Source: Mesaphorura yosii
Taxonomy: Eukaryota; Arthropoda; Collembola; Poduromorpha; Tullbergiidae
Assembly (NCBI GenBank): GCA_009869945.1
Contig: WIXG01000033.1
Coordinates: 300,221 to 364,220 of the forward strand
Direction of reading: 5' to 3'
Length of the DNA: 64,000 nt
Under the pieces are notes generated by a model. That model saw only the letters and a list, made by a program, of their open reading frames with translations, made no database searches and was not told the DNA's origin. Numbering within the stretch: the first letter of the stretch is position 1; each line of letters opens with the position of its first letter. Made by a program: the position numbers and the translations under genes. Positions 1 to 14,632 of the stretch are shown here, one piece after another.

Positions 1-3000
1 AATAATAAAATTCAATACTCGTCTAGCGTCTTCGTCTTGACTTAGACTTGCTCAGTGCAACAAGTCTCACGTCTCGCCTGTATTATGATAATGTAATTCA
101 GTCTTACACTTACGCTTACGCGTACGCTCAGTCGTCTGTCTAATCAGTCCGCCAGCGTTTGGGTTGCCTATGCGATTCTTTCATCGGACAATCTGAGACA
201 GACAGACGTGAGACTCCAAAGAATCGAATCAGCTTTCTTTCAGCTTTGTGAACTTGACTTGGTCTTGGCCTGGCTTAGTCAGTGCCACGCACTCTTTTCT
301 GGTGAACTCTTGTGTCTCTCGTCGGTACGGATGTAACACGAACGCACAATTAGGAAGTGCCAAAAAAAACTTCACGAAAGCCCAGTTTTTGCGTAAATAA
401 TTGCAGTACGCGGTCAGTCAGGTGCAAAAGCATAGGAACAAAGAAAGGAACCGGCAGCCCAAATCAAGTCATTTAGAGTTCGACATTAATTATCATATTG
501 ACACCATCGTGTGCTGACTGTCTCGTGTTCTGTAATTGTGCAAGATTAATCCACGCCGTGATAACCTGTAGTTTGGATCTAACCCCTATCCCTGCCGTGA
601 ATAAGGATGGAGACGGAAGTCAGACCGGCCGGCCTGCATAGTCAAAAAGAAACTTGCACCTTGCAGTCGTAATTGAGAGCTTAAGACACGAGATTTTAAT
701 TCGGATACGTGCTTGAACGTAAGCTCTCTCATTTTATCACTTTTCTCGGATGCTTGCGACCACTTGTCTCGGTGAGTAACCTGAAGGTCTACAGTCGAGG
801 TCCAGGTTTGAGTTGCATTGCACTTGCAGGTCATTTCTCATTCAGTCAGAATACGTGTTTTAATAATCGGATTAGCTGAAAGAAGCAAGCAATTTCTTCA
901 AATGGAGGAATCCTGGCTAATTAAATGCATAATATGAAATCATGACACGATCTCTCAGTCGGAAGGTCTCACATGAATACTTAATTAGCAAGCAATTGCA
1001 TAAACGGGGCAACTCTTACCTGAAGATTGGTCGCAGTCGCGGTTCATGTACCAGGATTATAATTCAATTGTGGTTATGCATACAGAAGCAGGAGCAGGAC
1101 AAGTCGAAATCCAGGTACAAAAGAGCGTTCCGTCATTTCTAAATTAAGCGTGCAGAAGTGGCAGAAGGATCTTCTTCAATTATCGAGTTTGGTTGCTTGA
1201 GTCACCTTTTCTTCGTAATCAGCTTTGTCGTTGCCGTCGTAGTCAGAGCTGACAATTCGTTATGCGCGCTAACTTGAACAGTTTGCTACAATATCCATGA
1301 AGGAGTAAGTGACTGGAATTAAAAAGCCATAAAATGGAGTCAGCAAATTCAATATTGAAGTTCAAGTTTAAGTGTTCAAGATTTGTATTTAATTCAATTC
1401 CGTGATTCCATTTTGTTTCAAAGCTTCAATTATTGGCATGAAACAAAGGGATTCTTCTTTAAAGAAGGTCCATAAATTCTGTAGATTTGCATATGTGATG
1501 TCAGTTCATGACAATAACGATTAGATTAAACCCAACAGGGAAGAAACACGTTTGTGTGAAGAAAAACGTTCGATCCGGCGATCCGTGATTGATTAAATAA
1601 TTAGCACAGTAATAATATAACAATGAGACTGAATAATAAACTGAATTTAATCCACTATAAAATGTCGTTTTCATATTTTTTTAATGATAAGCGGTATAGT
1701 CAAACGAGACATTACAAATCAAACACGTGTCATTAAATAAAGCAAGCTTGTGGAATTTAGCACATTGATTTCATGAAAAATATCAATTTAAATTCTTCGA
1801 CATAATGCCTTCAATGTGTGGGTCTTGCTACGCTTGAATTCGCACGCCACCGTGCTTTACCAGGCTAATGCTCGATTGTTGTCTGGAATGCTAAACACAA
1901 GCGGCACGCACAAAACCCAGACGGACATAAACTTTAATGTTTCGCATAAATTTTATGGACCACGTACTGCGCTGGCTGCTCCGCTCCTCGAAATTATGAT
2001 GTGGTAGACCGTCGCCAGACCAGACCACATGTGCCACATTGCACGCAGTGGCATGGTGGCATGGTCCGTCTCTTTTAAATTGGACCATCAACGACCATAA
2101 ATTACATGTTGTGCAACCACCAACACTTTAAGCGTCCGCGTCCGCCTGAGCCTGGTCTGGTGTTGTGGCGTACAGGGTTACGAACGAGTACGAGTACGGG
2201 AAAGGTGTGTTTCATGAAGTCATAATAAAGCATTATTAATTGCATCTCGTGCTGTGATCTACTCGCTTGTGGGTCTCAAAATTGAATATTTGTTTTACGT
2301 GCGTGGCCGGATTACAATGGCAATGAGTTTAGGCCGCAGCTGCTTCAATTTTGTTTTGCTTCCCGAAAACGGCTAACGGCATGCACGCATCAGCATAAAA
2401 GTGTTTAGTACGTTGTCAGTCAAGACAATAAAGCATCAGCATGAACTTCATCCTGTCAGTGAATGGCAAACATAAACACTCGACGATTCGAGAGTACTTG
2501 GCTTCGGCAACTCAAGCAGTTTGTACGGCTTACCGGTTGCAAATTGCGAAGCGACAAGGTGGAGGTCCATGAAAGAATTATGAATGCCCATCTTTTATTT
2601 TGTCATCATAAAATCGAAATAATTCACAGTTCGCATAAAAAACCGTTACCAAATCAACGATTTCATAGCGGACCGACTGCTCGTCGAAATGCTGTCTGGC
2701 AGGGTTTTTTGCACGCAAACTGAACTTAAATTTTATGACTTGATCCAGAAACGTAATAACTCCTGCTTAATTTTGTAGAATTTTGATTCAGCCTGCATCA
2801 ACCTCAGGATTTTACTTGATACTTTTTACTTCAGTTTCACGAGACTGCCTTTCTCAGTTTTCTCATCACAAAAATCTAAAACTTGTTTGAAGAATCGTAG
2901 TCTAACAGAATCTTAATCTTTGATGCAACTCTTCAACACCGTCAGCGTTCGTTGACGGCTGCCGCTATCGTGCCCTTACACGTACTCGTAACTCGTATGG

Positions 3001-6000
3001 ACTAGTGCATGATGTGAATAATTTATTAATACCGATTCGATTCTTCTCCCTTCTCACTTGGTGACTTCTTTTCTTGTGTTAATCGTTTCTTTCCACATAC
3101 GGAGGCTCAATTTTTGCATAAAGAATCATTTATTAAATCACCATTAGCTCACCTGCACTGCGTGTGTGCACGGCCCTGACGACTGAGGACCGACAGCATC
3201 AACCTTGATAAGTCTTAATGGCTTTGGCATTAAAGCGTGTTTTATACAGCAAAATGCAAATTACTAAAATCAAGTCAAGTCAGAAGCGAAATCAGTACAG
3301 CCTAGTCTGGTCGTCAGAGATTTCTCGATGCACTGAGCTCTGATTGAGTTGAGACTGAGGGTTCGAAAGGGCGCAGCCACAGCGGTCAATGTAAGGTTGA
3401 TTAAACCTGCAATTATCTTATTTCAAGAAATTATTGCATATGCAAATATCACCAGCAAAAGCCCTTGTTTCAAGTAAAACTTGATCCAGTTTAGTCACTC
3501 CGATTTTATTGACTCGTTTTATGACAAATTGTAATGCAAACTCAGCATATAGCCGGCTTATAATAGTTTATCTCTTCGAAATTCTCGTGCAAATTAACTT
3601 GAATCATAAAAGTGTAGGACAGGAGCAAGATTTATAAAGAAAGAGCTAGACAGAAGGGAGACAGCAAAGAGATACAATCGTCTATTATAAATTGCAAATG
3701 ACAACCCTTCGCTTGAACTTGAGTTTTAGCTTTGGCTTCATTTTCTTCAACAATGGAAAGCATGCAAAAAATTATTGTGCTCGATTCGGGTAAAAAACCG
3801 GACGTTTTTCTCATTAATCCATTATGCCGACTGTGCACTGTGCATTTTACAATGTTTGCATCGTGAATGAAATATTACGCAATCATAAAGCAATCAGTTG
3901 CACTTGCAATACGCAATTCAAGAAGCTGAAACGAATCTCACGTAACAATAATTTCATATTACACTTGTTAAATGCCTCAACAAGACATTTCAATCAATCA
4001 TATTCTCAATTCTCGGCCGCAGCAAGGGAAAATGTAAACTGCTTTTAAACTCGGACTACTGTATGAAGAGTTCACTGCCTGTCTTGAGTTTTGCACTCGT
4101 GATAATGAGAGAAATGTCTAATAAACCTCAGCTCCTGTGTCTGCTTCTGTATCGTCTGCCGTCTTCGTCAGCGTCTTTTTTGGCAGAATGACTAAGCGAA
4201 TAGTTCTTTCCACTTTTTGTCTGCTGCCTTCGCTGCGTATCGCGTTCGCGTTCCTTAAACTCATTCTCTTTGCTTTGAGTTGTCTCTGATGGATTTTCCA
4301 TGCAGCGCGTCTTCAAAACGTAGTAAAAGCTCTCGCATATCAATATTTAGACATTTTGACTGGTTCTGCTTTGATTTCTTGACTTATTACGATTTGATTT
4401 GAGTTTTGCAAAATACGAAATTAGATAAGATCACATGGAATTTGGGGCTGGTTCGAGTACCATGGCGCGAGCGACGTGCAGCAGGCAGAAAGTCCGTCTC
4501 AAGCCAGCCCACGGAGTTCAGTTACTAAGCAGACAACTTGAAACTCCTTGATTACAATTGCGATTCAGAAACCGTCCTCGATTTGCGTTCAAGAGTTCAT
4601 TTTTGACACGTAATTATTTGAACCAACCACTGGTACTGGTAATTAATAACAAGACTCTCTGGTGAACGAAGAGTGCAGATATTCGTAGTTTAAAGCAAGA
4701 GAATTTTAAGTCTAGGCGCGTGCATTGCTGAATGAGGTGATAATGATAGTAGTATAATTCTTGTACAAATACTTGCACGCATTTCCAAAGCAAGACACGA
4801 GCAAATCCACCGTGCATTTCATTTGGGAGAGACACTCAGACGAAGGATAATATTTCAAAACTCATCTTAGCGTAAGAAAACAAATTAAACACGATACACG
4901 AGAAAATGTGTTTTTTACTCCCATTTACAATCAGAGAGAGCCGGTAAAAGGTAAATGAAAAAGGTAAAATACGTACGCACTGGCTGCGATCAGACCGTTT
5001 CCTTTCTTAGACTTTCGCGTACGCGTATCGCGTACGGGCGTTCGCTCCTGCTAATCTTGGAGCTGTCCATAAAAAAAGGAACGCCTACAACATGTGCCGG
5101 CAATGATGATGTGGTGGCAGATAATAAAATCCTAATGAGATGGGCAAACAAGCAGACATTGTAGTAGGCTTCATCAAGATTAGATAATTCGAAATGACGT
5201 CACCGTGCATCTTGCGTTCGGGCACTTCACCAAATCAAAAGCTTATGACTTGCCGACGGGCGACGACGACGGAAAAGAAACAAGTCAATTCAACTCAAAA
5301 CGTCTTCGTCAACGTCTTATTTCAATTAAGTAGCATTACTCTCGCATTATTCAATTGTCTACTCTCAAGTGTCAAGTGGTACAAAAAATTAAGCGGGGAA
5401 TGCTGACAAGATGAGCGATTTTTCCTTCGCGAGGTACCAAAGTACTGCACAACATTTTCGTGAAATCCCAATTCCATAATCCTGCAATAAAATGCGAAGT
5501 GCAAATGCAAAATCAACGCCGGGCCGGCTTTTACCAAATTTGCATTCATAACAAGTTCATTGCAACTAAATCCAAAGTCTGTCAACTTGAATAAAATTTG
5601 CAACTACAAATTACAAGAATTAACGCACGAACAAGGCAAGCCTAGCGAGAGGATTCAACCAGACCTCTTAAGCTGATGATAAGAAGCTTGCTTAGCTGCT
5701 GTGTATTTTCTTATCAGTATCAAGTTTACATTTGCAAGAAATTGCACCAGTTAAGCCGGTAGTTCGTAGTTCCTCTGAATACAAATTAAAATCCTAATTT
5801 TGCTAAATCTCATTGAGCCGATGCTTCAAGTTTTGGTCCACAATTTCAATTTCATACATTCTCGGGGCCGTGACTTCTTTAGTTGATTCGTTCTAAACGC
5901 AAATTCGTCAGCGTTAACTCCTCACTTGATGTTGCAAACCGCAATGCAAATGACTGTATGGATTGTCTCATCGTCATGTCATGCGCAGCTTTGCGCTACG

Positions 6001-9000
6001 TTTTTGTATTGGTAATTATCACCTTATCTGGTTAGCTCATCTTTTTCAATTCTTCCTCTTCTTACTCTTCGATTCTGTTCTCCTTTCCTTTCCTGTACTT
6101 ACAGTCGCAGTCACATTTGCAGACGGTCTGTAATCTGTACCGAGCAGGCCAATCGATGCAAAATTCGTGTGTCGTAGTTTTCGAGTCAGTTCTTTCATTG
6201 TGCGTTACAAATGCGGTGGCAGTTGGCATGAACTTGAAGCCAACCCATCACTTGATAATGGTATTGGTATTCAGTATTGATTATAACATTATTATGAATA
6301 ACATCCAATTATAATCACAATAATCGTAATAATATGCAAAGTAGTTTCATTATGTATTCATGCTCTTTGTTACCGAACACAGTCGCCACGAATTCCTTCT
6401 TCCTTTTTAAATTAAGTGCACTGCACAATTTGTGCGTAGCGTATCCAGATCAGAGCGTCTCGAACACAGTGCCATGCCGAGTTTGTCTGCCAAGTCAACT
6501 CTGTTCTGCCAAAGTTCATCGTGCATGGCACAACGGCACAACTGCGAGCGAGACTGAACGAGATGCCTTATCTCAGATTTCAATTTGTTGCCCTGAGCGA
6601 AGGAGTAGTCTGAAAATCAGTCTTTCTTCTCGCTTCTCCATCCATTTATTAGCATTAGCCGTACGGACATGCGAGCCAAAGTCGAAGGAAGAAAGGCAGG
6701 CATGGCCTTTTATGTGTATCATTAACATCATCTCGGATCACCCTGCTCATTCTTTCCTTAATTATAATTGCATTTCTTTTCGCCTTTGCAACTCACAAAG
6801 TAATTGCTTCATTTGTTTGTTTATTAACCTCTTATGACAGGTTTCGACCATCACCCAAAATGATTCTTGTCTTCTTCGGTCGGCGGTCAGACTGAAAGAA
6901 TAGCCAATTAGTTCGATTTGAAGAGTAAACACGCGAAAAGGGTTCAGAGAGTAACGTGTAATTGGCAAATGTGCCCTTCAGCTACAATTTGCATTGAAAT
7001 CTCGAACGTGCACTGAATATTGGGCCTTTTGTTGGCCTGCATTGTTGGATTGCAGCCTAACAATGGTATTAATAAAGTACAGAGCAAATTGTCTGTCTGC
7101 GCATTTATTCTTTCAATATATGGGCAAAAAATGAAAATTTGCCATGTAATGCTGCTGAAATTGCGGCTCCGTTCTCGTGGTAAGTTCGTTCGTCCGTCGG
7201 GACAGAAAGCAGAGCAAGCAACAGGTTGCCGAGGCCCAGCCTTGATAGAAGAAGGCAGGTCGTGTAAATTACGACAAAGAAGCAGTGACTGTGGTTGCGA
7301 CTGCGTCTGCAACTGCGTCTGCATCATCAAGAAGAGCCGACATTCCAATAATCTTGTTCTTGATCTTCTTTTGTCTTCCATGTGAAAATTCCCAAGATCA
7401 ATTTTTTGCTGAGCAACAAGTTTGTCGTGCCTCGCGCATTGAGAAAAAAGTTGAATCCGGGTTCCAAAAATAGTTCAGCTGCACTGCCGGCACTGCACAG
7501 CAGAAGAGAACACATGATTGAAATTTGTTCTGCTTACACAAGCCAAACCCCCACTTTTATTGTTGTCTTGCCCATTAAGTTACCCTTCATGGTTTTATTG
7601 ACCGCAGACAGAACAGAAATTGCAGTGACAACAGCAATGAATGAAGTACGCGTCTGCGCTCGCGCTCGGCTTCCTTTTCGCACCGCACGTACTGTAGACT
7701 AGACTGGCTGCATCCTTTTTGCAATTTACATGGCAATGCAGTCGGCGGCATCTTCAGAAGAATGCGTTTGCGTTTGAGTCACAGGCATGCAAAAAAGATG
7801 AGACGCTGCGCTGTTTTGATTTTGAGGTTGATGCATGAGACACATTTTTTCTGTGAGTGCACCGCAAGACTCCTTTCTTGTTGTCGTCTGGCTAAGAAAA
7901 GAGCCAATTTCTTAATCGCAATCGGCTGATGTCTAGATTATTAACCCTGACTGTGGCGTTATTGTTTGTTGTGGTTCAGACATCAGAGTTATCGTTCGAT
8001 GATCTAATCGCGACCGCCGCCGACGTGCAACGCGTCATCACGCATCAAGTAATTTGCAATAATGTCGGGCGCCACGCGTTGCAAACAAAAATTGCAACTT
8101 GAAATAAATATTTTTATTTGTGGTTAAAAGCTAAGCCGCACATTCGGACAGATATTCGGCGTTCATGATGAAGACGTTAAACTACTCTCAACTCTCAAGG
8201 CATTCGTCAAGCCAGCTTGCGACTGCTGTGCTTTAAATACGTGATTGTAATTATCAACGTACGCGTTCTGTCGTATTCTGGACACGTACCATAATTTCTT
8301 TTATTGTTGGCACTCTTCAACAAGAAGCAGTTCCTGTACGCGTACGTGTCTGTGCAGAATACGCAACAATACAATTCAGCAATGACAATGAATGACGTGC
8401 TCGGCAGGCTCGACTTAATTCAACAATGAATGCAAGTAAATTACTCAATTATGAAATGAAGGGTTTGCAAAATTATAAACCGGACTGAATTTTTTAGTGT
8501 CCGCTCTCTCTTGACTAGGCTGTTGGCTCAGTTTATGTCTCACGTATCATTATCACATGTAAAAGGCGTGAGCCGTAATTCCAAATATTTGCCTTTGCGC
8601 AGCGTACAGGCAGGCAGTCGCTCGTCCCGTCTTGCAACGAGTAATATTATAATTATGGGTCCTAATGCATAACATTTACGTAAATCTCTGGAATGTAAAC
8701 AAAATGGTAAATCATCGCTTACTTTCTTCGAAATGCGATAAGGATCAAACATGAGCTTCAATTAAGACTGGTCTCGAAACCGCAAAGCAAACAACGCGAT
8801 CTTGATTTTAGATTTGCATGAGGAGACAAAAGTTGTGAACTAGAGCGCACAATGTGCAAACAGCGCATAAAAACTTAATTACGGTCGTACAATTCAAGGA
8901 ATTGAAAATTAAGAGGCAGACGTCCGTTCCACTGCGAACTGAGCTGACTTTTCATGTAGTGCAATTGCTAAAATGAATTATATTCCTAAATAAAATACTG

Positions 9001-10577
9001 TATTCAAATGGCTAACTCAGCATCAGCATTGATTAAGGCTATGTCTCGTCTGTGAACTGACCCCCATTAACATGCAATACAATGCATAAATCTTCCTGCC
9101 TTTGAACCGTGAACGTGTGATTAGCAAGGAACAAATTTCCGCCAGTAAAACATTGAAAATGCCGCTTCAGGATATCAATTCAGGACTTAATAATCTGTTT
9201 CAACAATTTTTATTGCTTCACAGCTTCACACTTACGTTGCGAATATGCGAACGATATGCTCTGACGCTGCGCCGTGAAATGAAGAACCAGTTTAGTTTGT
9301 CTAGCGCCTGTGAACTGAAACTCGACTGAAGCGCTGAGCAGCCAGACAGCAGGTGAAGACGAAGGCGTTTTTTAAATGCAACCGTGGTCGTGGGCTTGGA
9401 ATTTAGTGTAATGGTCATAATTATGTGAAATACGTGAGCCCACAAGCGTGAATAATTACAATATTAATGGTAATCGAATTGCTATGTTTGGAATTGCGCG
9501 CGAGGAATGGGCTTCGTCGGTAATTTCATGCATGTTTCGTCGCGGAACACAGATACGGAGAAGAAGATTCTGCCATCTTCAAGTTCAAGGGAGTAAATGA
9601 ACTGTGCCCTTTAATCTTAGTTTGTATGAGAGCCTGTAATTAATTGCGTACACAGAATCAGTGCTATGCGACTAAAAGTAGAGGAACGTAAGCAACAAGT
9701 GTCTGATTAACTTTTGATTGGTAATTTGCAATTTCACTTACACACACACACATTGTATGTTTACACACAAATTCAGTATCAAATTTCTCACAGCCATTTC
9801 TAAACTTTCAACCCTGTCTTCAATGAAATTTGGGTCCATAAGATTCGCAACCGTAGAACTGGAGGTTGGTCTCATGCCACATGATGAGTGTTTTGTATCG
9901 CCGATCTTTGAAAGTTGAAAAATCCAGACAAGTATTCATATTGCATGCAAGTTTTTAATTAAAATACAACCGGAAAACAATAAAAAAAATGTTTTACTTT
10001 ACACACACCAATTAAAACAACCAATTCGACTGCGCTTTGCCACGTTTTGTCAGTGCATTTGGAGCCTTTGCTCTGACGTCGGAAAGCGACCGCGACGTGC
10101 ATTTATCCAGGAGCATCTTCACTGCTGAGGACTGCGGGGCAAGGGCAAGGGCATCGAGTTGAACGGAAAGGAAATGAGGTTCTAAAGCCTGCACTTTTAC
10201 AACATTTCGCATTATGACCACTTAAACAGCTTCCTTTCACTTTAGTGCGCTTGCCTTGCCTTCGGCTGGTTTTATTCGCCGCTCTGAGCCACACACGCCA
10301 TAATTATAGTACATATATATATTAATTAATGCTGTGGGTCCACGCTTTTAGATTTTACAGCCTCGGTCTCAGCCATGGCCACGGTTTTATTATGCCGAGC
10401 ATTTCCTGGACTTAATTTCTGCGTTCATGGCTGCGGTGCTATAAAGACAAAAATAATCTGGGCATTGATCAGCTAAAATGCACCAGTCTACGTCCATTGT
10501 TTTGTTTATCTCCTTTAACTTGTTTCGCGTAAATGTATAACTTTGATTAGATTTTAATGATCATGCGTTGTTTACAG

Positions 10578-10645
10578 TGAAGCGAGGAGCTGCGGCTGCA
10601 ATACAAACTGGGAGTCTTCGCGCCGGTGCCGGATCCAACTGTGAG
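10578..10645 (+). other. Exon-like GC-rich island
   Basis: A 68-base segment stands out from its AT-rich surroundings. It is preceded by a good splice acceptor (tttacag) and followed by a good donor (GAG|gtaaag). One frame is open and would encode KRGAAAAIQTGSLRAGAG, but no flanking exon that joins it in frame was found. It could be a non-coding or 5'UTR exon of a transcript continuing outside what I can follow, or chance. Confidence 0.2.
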
Positions 10646-13513
10646 GTAAAGTATGCAGAAAAATTATTTGTACTCGGACTGGTTGCTGTATGCTGTTATC
10701 AAGAATATTTGAGATTTGATGAGAAAGTGACTGAACTCAGCATGAACTCTTGTTTCCATATCTTGTACAATTATAATTGGGCAAAGCACGCTGTGCTGTG
10801 CTGCTGGCTGTTCCGTGCCGGTTGAAGTTTCGCCGGTATGAGCTCAAGAGCAAATGTTCTAACAGTTTGTAAAAAGGATAGCCTTGATTAGCAAATATGC
10901 TTATAACCACTTTAGGCTCCAAGACATAATCCATGATTATTAGCCAGGAACTCATTCTGGCTCTTTTAATGCATTCTAGCGCTTGGTGAAAATCGTGAAA
11001 ATGTCGAACAAACCAAAGCCACTCTGTTATTTCTCTTCACTAGGCAGTCGCTGGAACAAATAGAATGATTATCAACTCGTTATACGGTTGTTATCAACGT
11101 ACGTACATATATGCATGGTACGTGTAGTAATAACATAATCCTATTCACATTGTTGTGATTATTGGTCTGGCCTGTGACGAGGAGCACAAAAGAACGTAAC
11201 AAATACAAGCTCAATCTAATCTACTGCATTATTTTTTGCTTCTATGTGTGAATCGCCTCGCAATGTAACTCGCAAAACTGACACTTCATTTTTGTTAAAC
11301 AGCACTGTGCAAATATTTTGATATCAGTCGGACGCATAATGCACAGGTTTTTGTATCCATACATTTACTTCGTAAGAATCGTGGTAAATGCCTATTGTCT
11401 ATTTTTAGCGAGTAAATTAACCCTCATTGTTCCAGATGATTGATGTTTAATTAATTATGTTTGACTCGATGCGATGCGATTCGGAATTGCGCGTTTCAGC
11501 ATTGAGCATTGAGGCTTCGATGTGCGCTACAATGTTAGGGTGAAAGTTAGTGAAAGAATTTACAACGCTATTACAAGTTTTAGCGTACGTATGAACCTGC
11601 GGTACATTAGAAGATCGAAACATACGCAATCATCGTCATCGTCTGTGCTTTGCTCCTTGGAAGGAATGGAGAATCGCCAAATGTTCCACCTAGGGTCTTA
11701 GTGGCTCAGTTGGATGTTTATTGAATGGTCTACTGATACTAATATTTCGTCTACTGGCCTGCTAAGTCCCAAGGTGTGATTTTGAGCAAACGGAAACCGG
11801 AGCACCGAGCCTACCGCCTAGACGAGGACGAACACAACATAACTTGTACTTAGCATTTAACTCTTCCTTGCCCTTTTAGCATTAATGAAATGGCGTTTTT
11901 TCATGTGGAAATCCAAGTGGCCTGAATCCGTTGTAATTTTCAAGAAAGCTGACTTTTAGCCAATATGATCCAAAGATTGTGAATTTGGCTTGTTAAATTG
12001 GAAAGTGAATCAAGTGAGCCAACTTTTTCAAAAGTAGATTCTAATGACAAACGAACGCAGCATGGGACGTCAAGCCTTTGTAATTACTTTTGTAAAACAA
12101 TAGCAATAGCCTTACATTCACACCACTCATTCATGGTTAACGTCAACTCAAGTTTGAATGAAGAAGCAGCCAGCAATGAACAAAACGAAAATTGGATCCG
12201 CAATCCGAAGCTGTTCCGGAACAAAAGCAATAACAACATTAATACAAGAAATAGTTTTTTGCTACCGTGGCCATGGCCATCACCGTCACAGACTCAGGCT
12301 CACAATGACAATTTGGGATTTCTAAGAGAGCATTCTGCATTGACATTGGATCGTGTGCAATGCCCTTGGAAATCCCATATTTCAAGTGACCAAGTCATCT
12401 TTCGCCAGCGACTGCAACGCACGAAAAGCTTCGGTTCTCTTTGTACTTCGGTCATCATCGAATTTCGTTTAAATCCAGACAATCAGACGCTAGACATCAT
12501 GCACGTCGACTTTGCGAAAATAAAGATATTGGCTCAGCACAAGCGAGTTTCGAGTTCAAAGGTTGATAGAATCTAAACAGGCCTTCTTCCTTTGCGAAGT
12601 GCCTGTGTCTGTAATAGGATTTGAAATACGGGAGCCCGAAGAGAGTTTTTGCACAATTTGGTTCTCATACGATAGCATTATTGCAGCGGCTGACTTGAGA
12701 TGTAAGAAAGTTACAAGTTATGACGCACATAAAAATTATCATACAAGATCTGGACTTTCTGGATGCTTCGGCAAGAACCAAGTCGAGTCCTGCGGCAGGG
12801 CAATTGAAGATTGAAGTTCATTCGCGAGATTAAAATGATATAATTTATGTAATTAACCTGAAATCTTGCTTCGTTTTCGCATCACCGACTCCGACTCCTT
12901 GAAACGCTCAACTTTAACTTGGATGCACTGCGTTGAAGCAGTTCTCTTCGATTCAAACAACATCTCAGCGTGTAACTGGCTAAATAAGTTGCTCTTATTC
13001 ACTTTCTGTTAAAAAGGAACATCGTACATCATATCATCAACATCAAAATAACTCTAGACTAAAAAGGCTTAGTGCATAATAAAAACTTATTTCTTAATTA
13101 TACAGCTGGCCTAGCGTTACACAGCAAATGCATTAATTTTATGACGAGTGATTACGAGCTTCAGCTTAGCTTATTAAAATTACAACGTGAGGGATGGTTC
13201 AATTCCCGCAAGTTAGCCTACGCAAAGGGCCCGACGGCCCGAATCCGATGCTTTGTGCGGTGCGGTGCCGCAGTTAACTTAATTTTGGTAAGTGAAACAT
13301 TTACAAAATATCACATTTGATTTAGCAATATACAATTTCATACAACAACATAACTATACGTTACGTGCAATGCAACAACGTTCAAAGGTAAGACTAATCA
13401 AATAAAATTACAACTAGTTTGAAACATAAATCTGTGCTTTAATAATTACAATGTTCCGCTTAGAACTTAAAGCTTAGAACGAAAGCAAACGACATTCATT
13501 CAAGCGCAGCGCC

Positions 13514-13732
13514 ATGAAAAATGCTGACTTGTCGGAACGTTATCTAAAAACGATTGCAGCTACTGATGTTCGATACACTTTGGAGTTAGTGCAAAATCTG
13601 CACATGCTGCCCACAATTAAAAGACATCAGAGAGACATGAATCTGACGAACTTTGCATTTTTCGTACAAATTATATCTGCCATCCGCGGTAGAAGCAAAA
13701 GGGCTACAAGACGTAATGATGAAAAGCAATAA
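13514..13732 (+). CDS. Candidate 72-residue small ORF
   Basis: This is an ATG-started open frame of 72 codons plus stop, with a protein-like composition: MKNADLSERYLKTIAATD at the N terminus, a hydrophobic middle and a very basic tail (RGRSKRATRR). An AATAAA lies at the stop codon and another AATAAA about 65 bases downstream. I do not recognise the sequence, and no splice structure or homologue supports it. Chance is a serious alternative in a 64 kb AT-rich window. Confidence 0.2.
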   Translation: MKNADLSERYLKTIAATDVRYTLELVQNLHMLPTIKRHQRDMNLTNFAFFVQIISAIRGRSKRATRRNDEKQ

Positions 13733-14378
13733 AAGAAGTAATTAAAACTACACCAAAGAACTTATTATCAAAACATTATGAAACTTGAATCAGACTAATA
13801 AAGGAACTACGGAACACAGACTCCACGATCGTGTATCATTATGACGGCAACATTCGCGAAAAAAGTTAAGCAAGGAAGTTAAACTGCAAATGCAAGCATT
13901 TTCAGCCTGCTTGCGAGAAAAGAACTTGGTTATTGAAGTGGGAAATTATGTTGTGTTATCGCAGTTATGTCATTTCGCCAGCGTTGCATCCTTCTTCTCA
14001 TGAAAATTAATGCAAAACTTGTTAACTCGTCCTTCTTCCCCTACTGAGAACATGCGAAACAACATTCCCACCTCTCCTCACATATCAAGTTACAATTCCT
14101 CTTCTCATTCATCATATTCTCTCTCGAGTAATGACGGAATGATCCTCCCCCTGACACCAAGATAGTGTATAAATTATCTAATTAGCAAAGCTGAGGCATG
14201 TAAGCTGCTGCAGTGTGCTTCCCGTTTAGCTACTTGTTGAGGTTAAGATCAAATTAGATGCTAAATAATTTGAAAGACGCGCCTTCTTGTACAATCGTCC
14301 AATTATTGCACTATTTACTCACGCCTTAAGTTAAACTTATCGTTTAGTGCTACTAATAGTTGGTAATGTGCACTCAAA

Positions 14379-14632
14379 ATGAATCTGATCAATAATCCGG
14401 AAGAGATAAGAGATATTGCACAACTTTCAACTTGTGCCCGGGAGAAGTCAGACAAGAGTCTAGTTCAAATGTTCCGGAAGTTGCTGATTTTGTTCAGTTC
14501 CATGAAGCCCTTTCTTCAAAAATATTCCTATTGAAAGACTTCGCTACGCTGTCAGGAGAAAGCAAATACATGAAATTGTTAAAGCCATTGCTAAAAATTG
14601 ATACATGCAAAAGAGGATCTAGATCTAGGTAA
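14379..14632 (+). other. Two overlapping open frames, possible frameshifted small gene
   Basis: An ATG frame at 14379 (MNLINNPEEIRDIAQLST) runs 51 codons to a stop near 14534. A second frame, open from about 14396 to 14632, continues with protein-like sequence (VPEVADFVQFHEALSSKIF, then KYMKLLKPLLKIDTCKR). The second frame ends at a possible donor (TCTAG|gtaaga). A good acceptor 200 bases downstream (ttgaaacag) would add about ten codons and a stop. The pattern would fit a frameshifted or partly modelled small gene converging on PARN. I recognise no family, and the support is composition only. Confidence 0.2.

Larger units (their letters stand above)
1..14378. other. Gene-poor 5' region, no supported gene
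   Basis: I see no recognisable protein domain, tRNA, rRNA or transposon coding sequence here. The open frames present occur on both strands and overlap each other, and they have the mixed composition expected of chance ORFs in AT-rich DNA. Notable items are POU-type octamers (1485-1492 reverse, 3440-3447, 5944-5951, 8812-8819 reverse), several short CG-rich TACGCGTACG-like palindromes (about 118, 5020-5040, 8337), and a GC-rich exon-like island at 10578-10645. The region could be a regulatory domain or a long intron of a gene starting outside the window. Neither can be shown from the sequence. Confidence 0.5.

Noticed and set aside
4451-4462. GGTTCGAGTACC, resembling a tRNA B box
   Set aside because: No A box or cloverleaf pairing upstream, and no acceptor stem.
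6334-6837. 167-codon plus-strand ORF
   Set aside because: Irregular composition rich in Cys/Ser/Leu, with no domain, splice site or overlap with any recognised gene.
6944-7385. Overlapping ORFs of 145 (minus) and 121 (plus) codons
   Set aside because: Both strands are open over the same segment because of a CTGCGTCTGCAA-type repeat. Neither looks like protein.
8693-8712. TGGAATGTAAACAAAATGG, resembling the miR-1 seed
   Set aside because: Only the first ten or so bases agree, and no matching upstream arm forms a precursor hairpin.
11998-12576. 192-codon plus-strand open frame
   Set aside because: It does not start with ATG at its left end, shows no domain, and overlaps a 60-codon minus ORF. 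A chance frame is plausible in this much AT-rich sequence.
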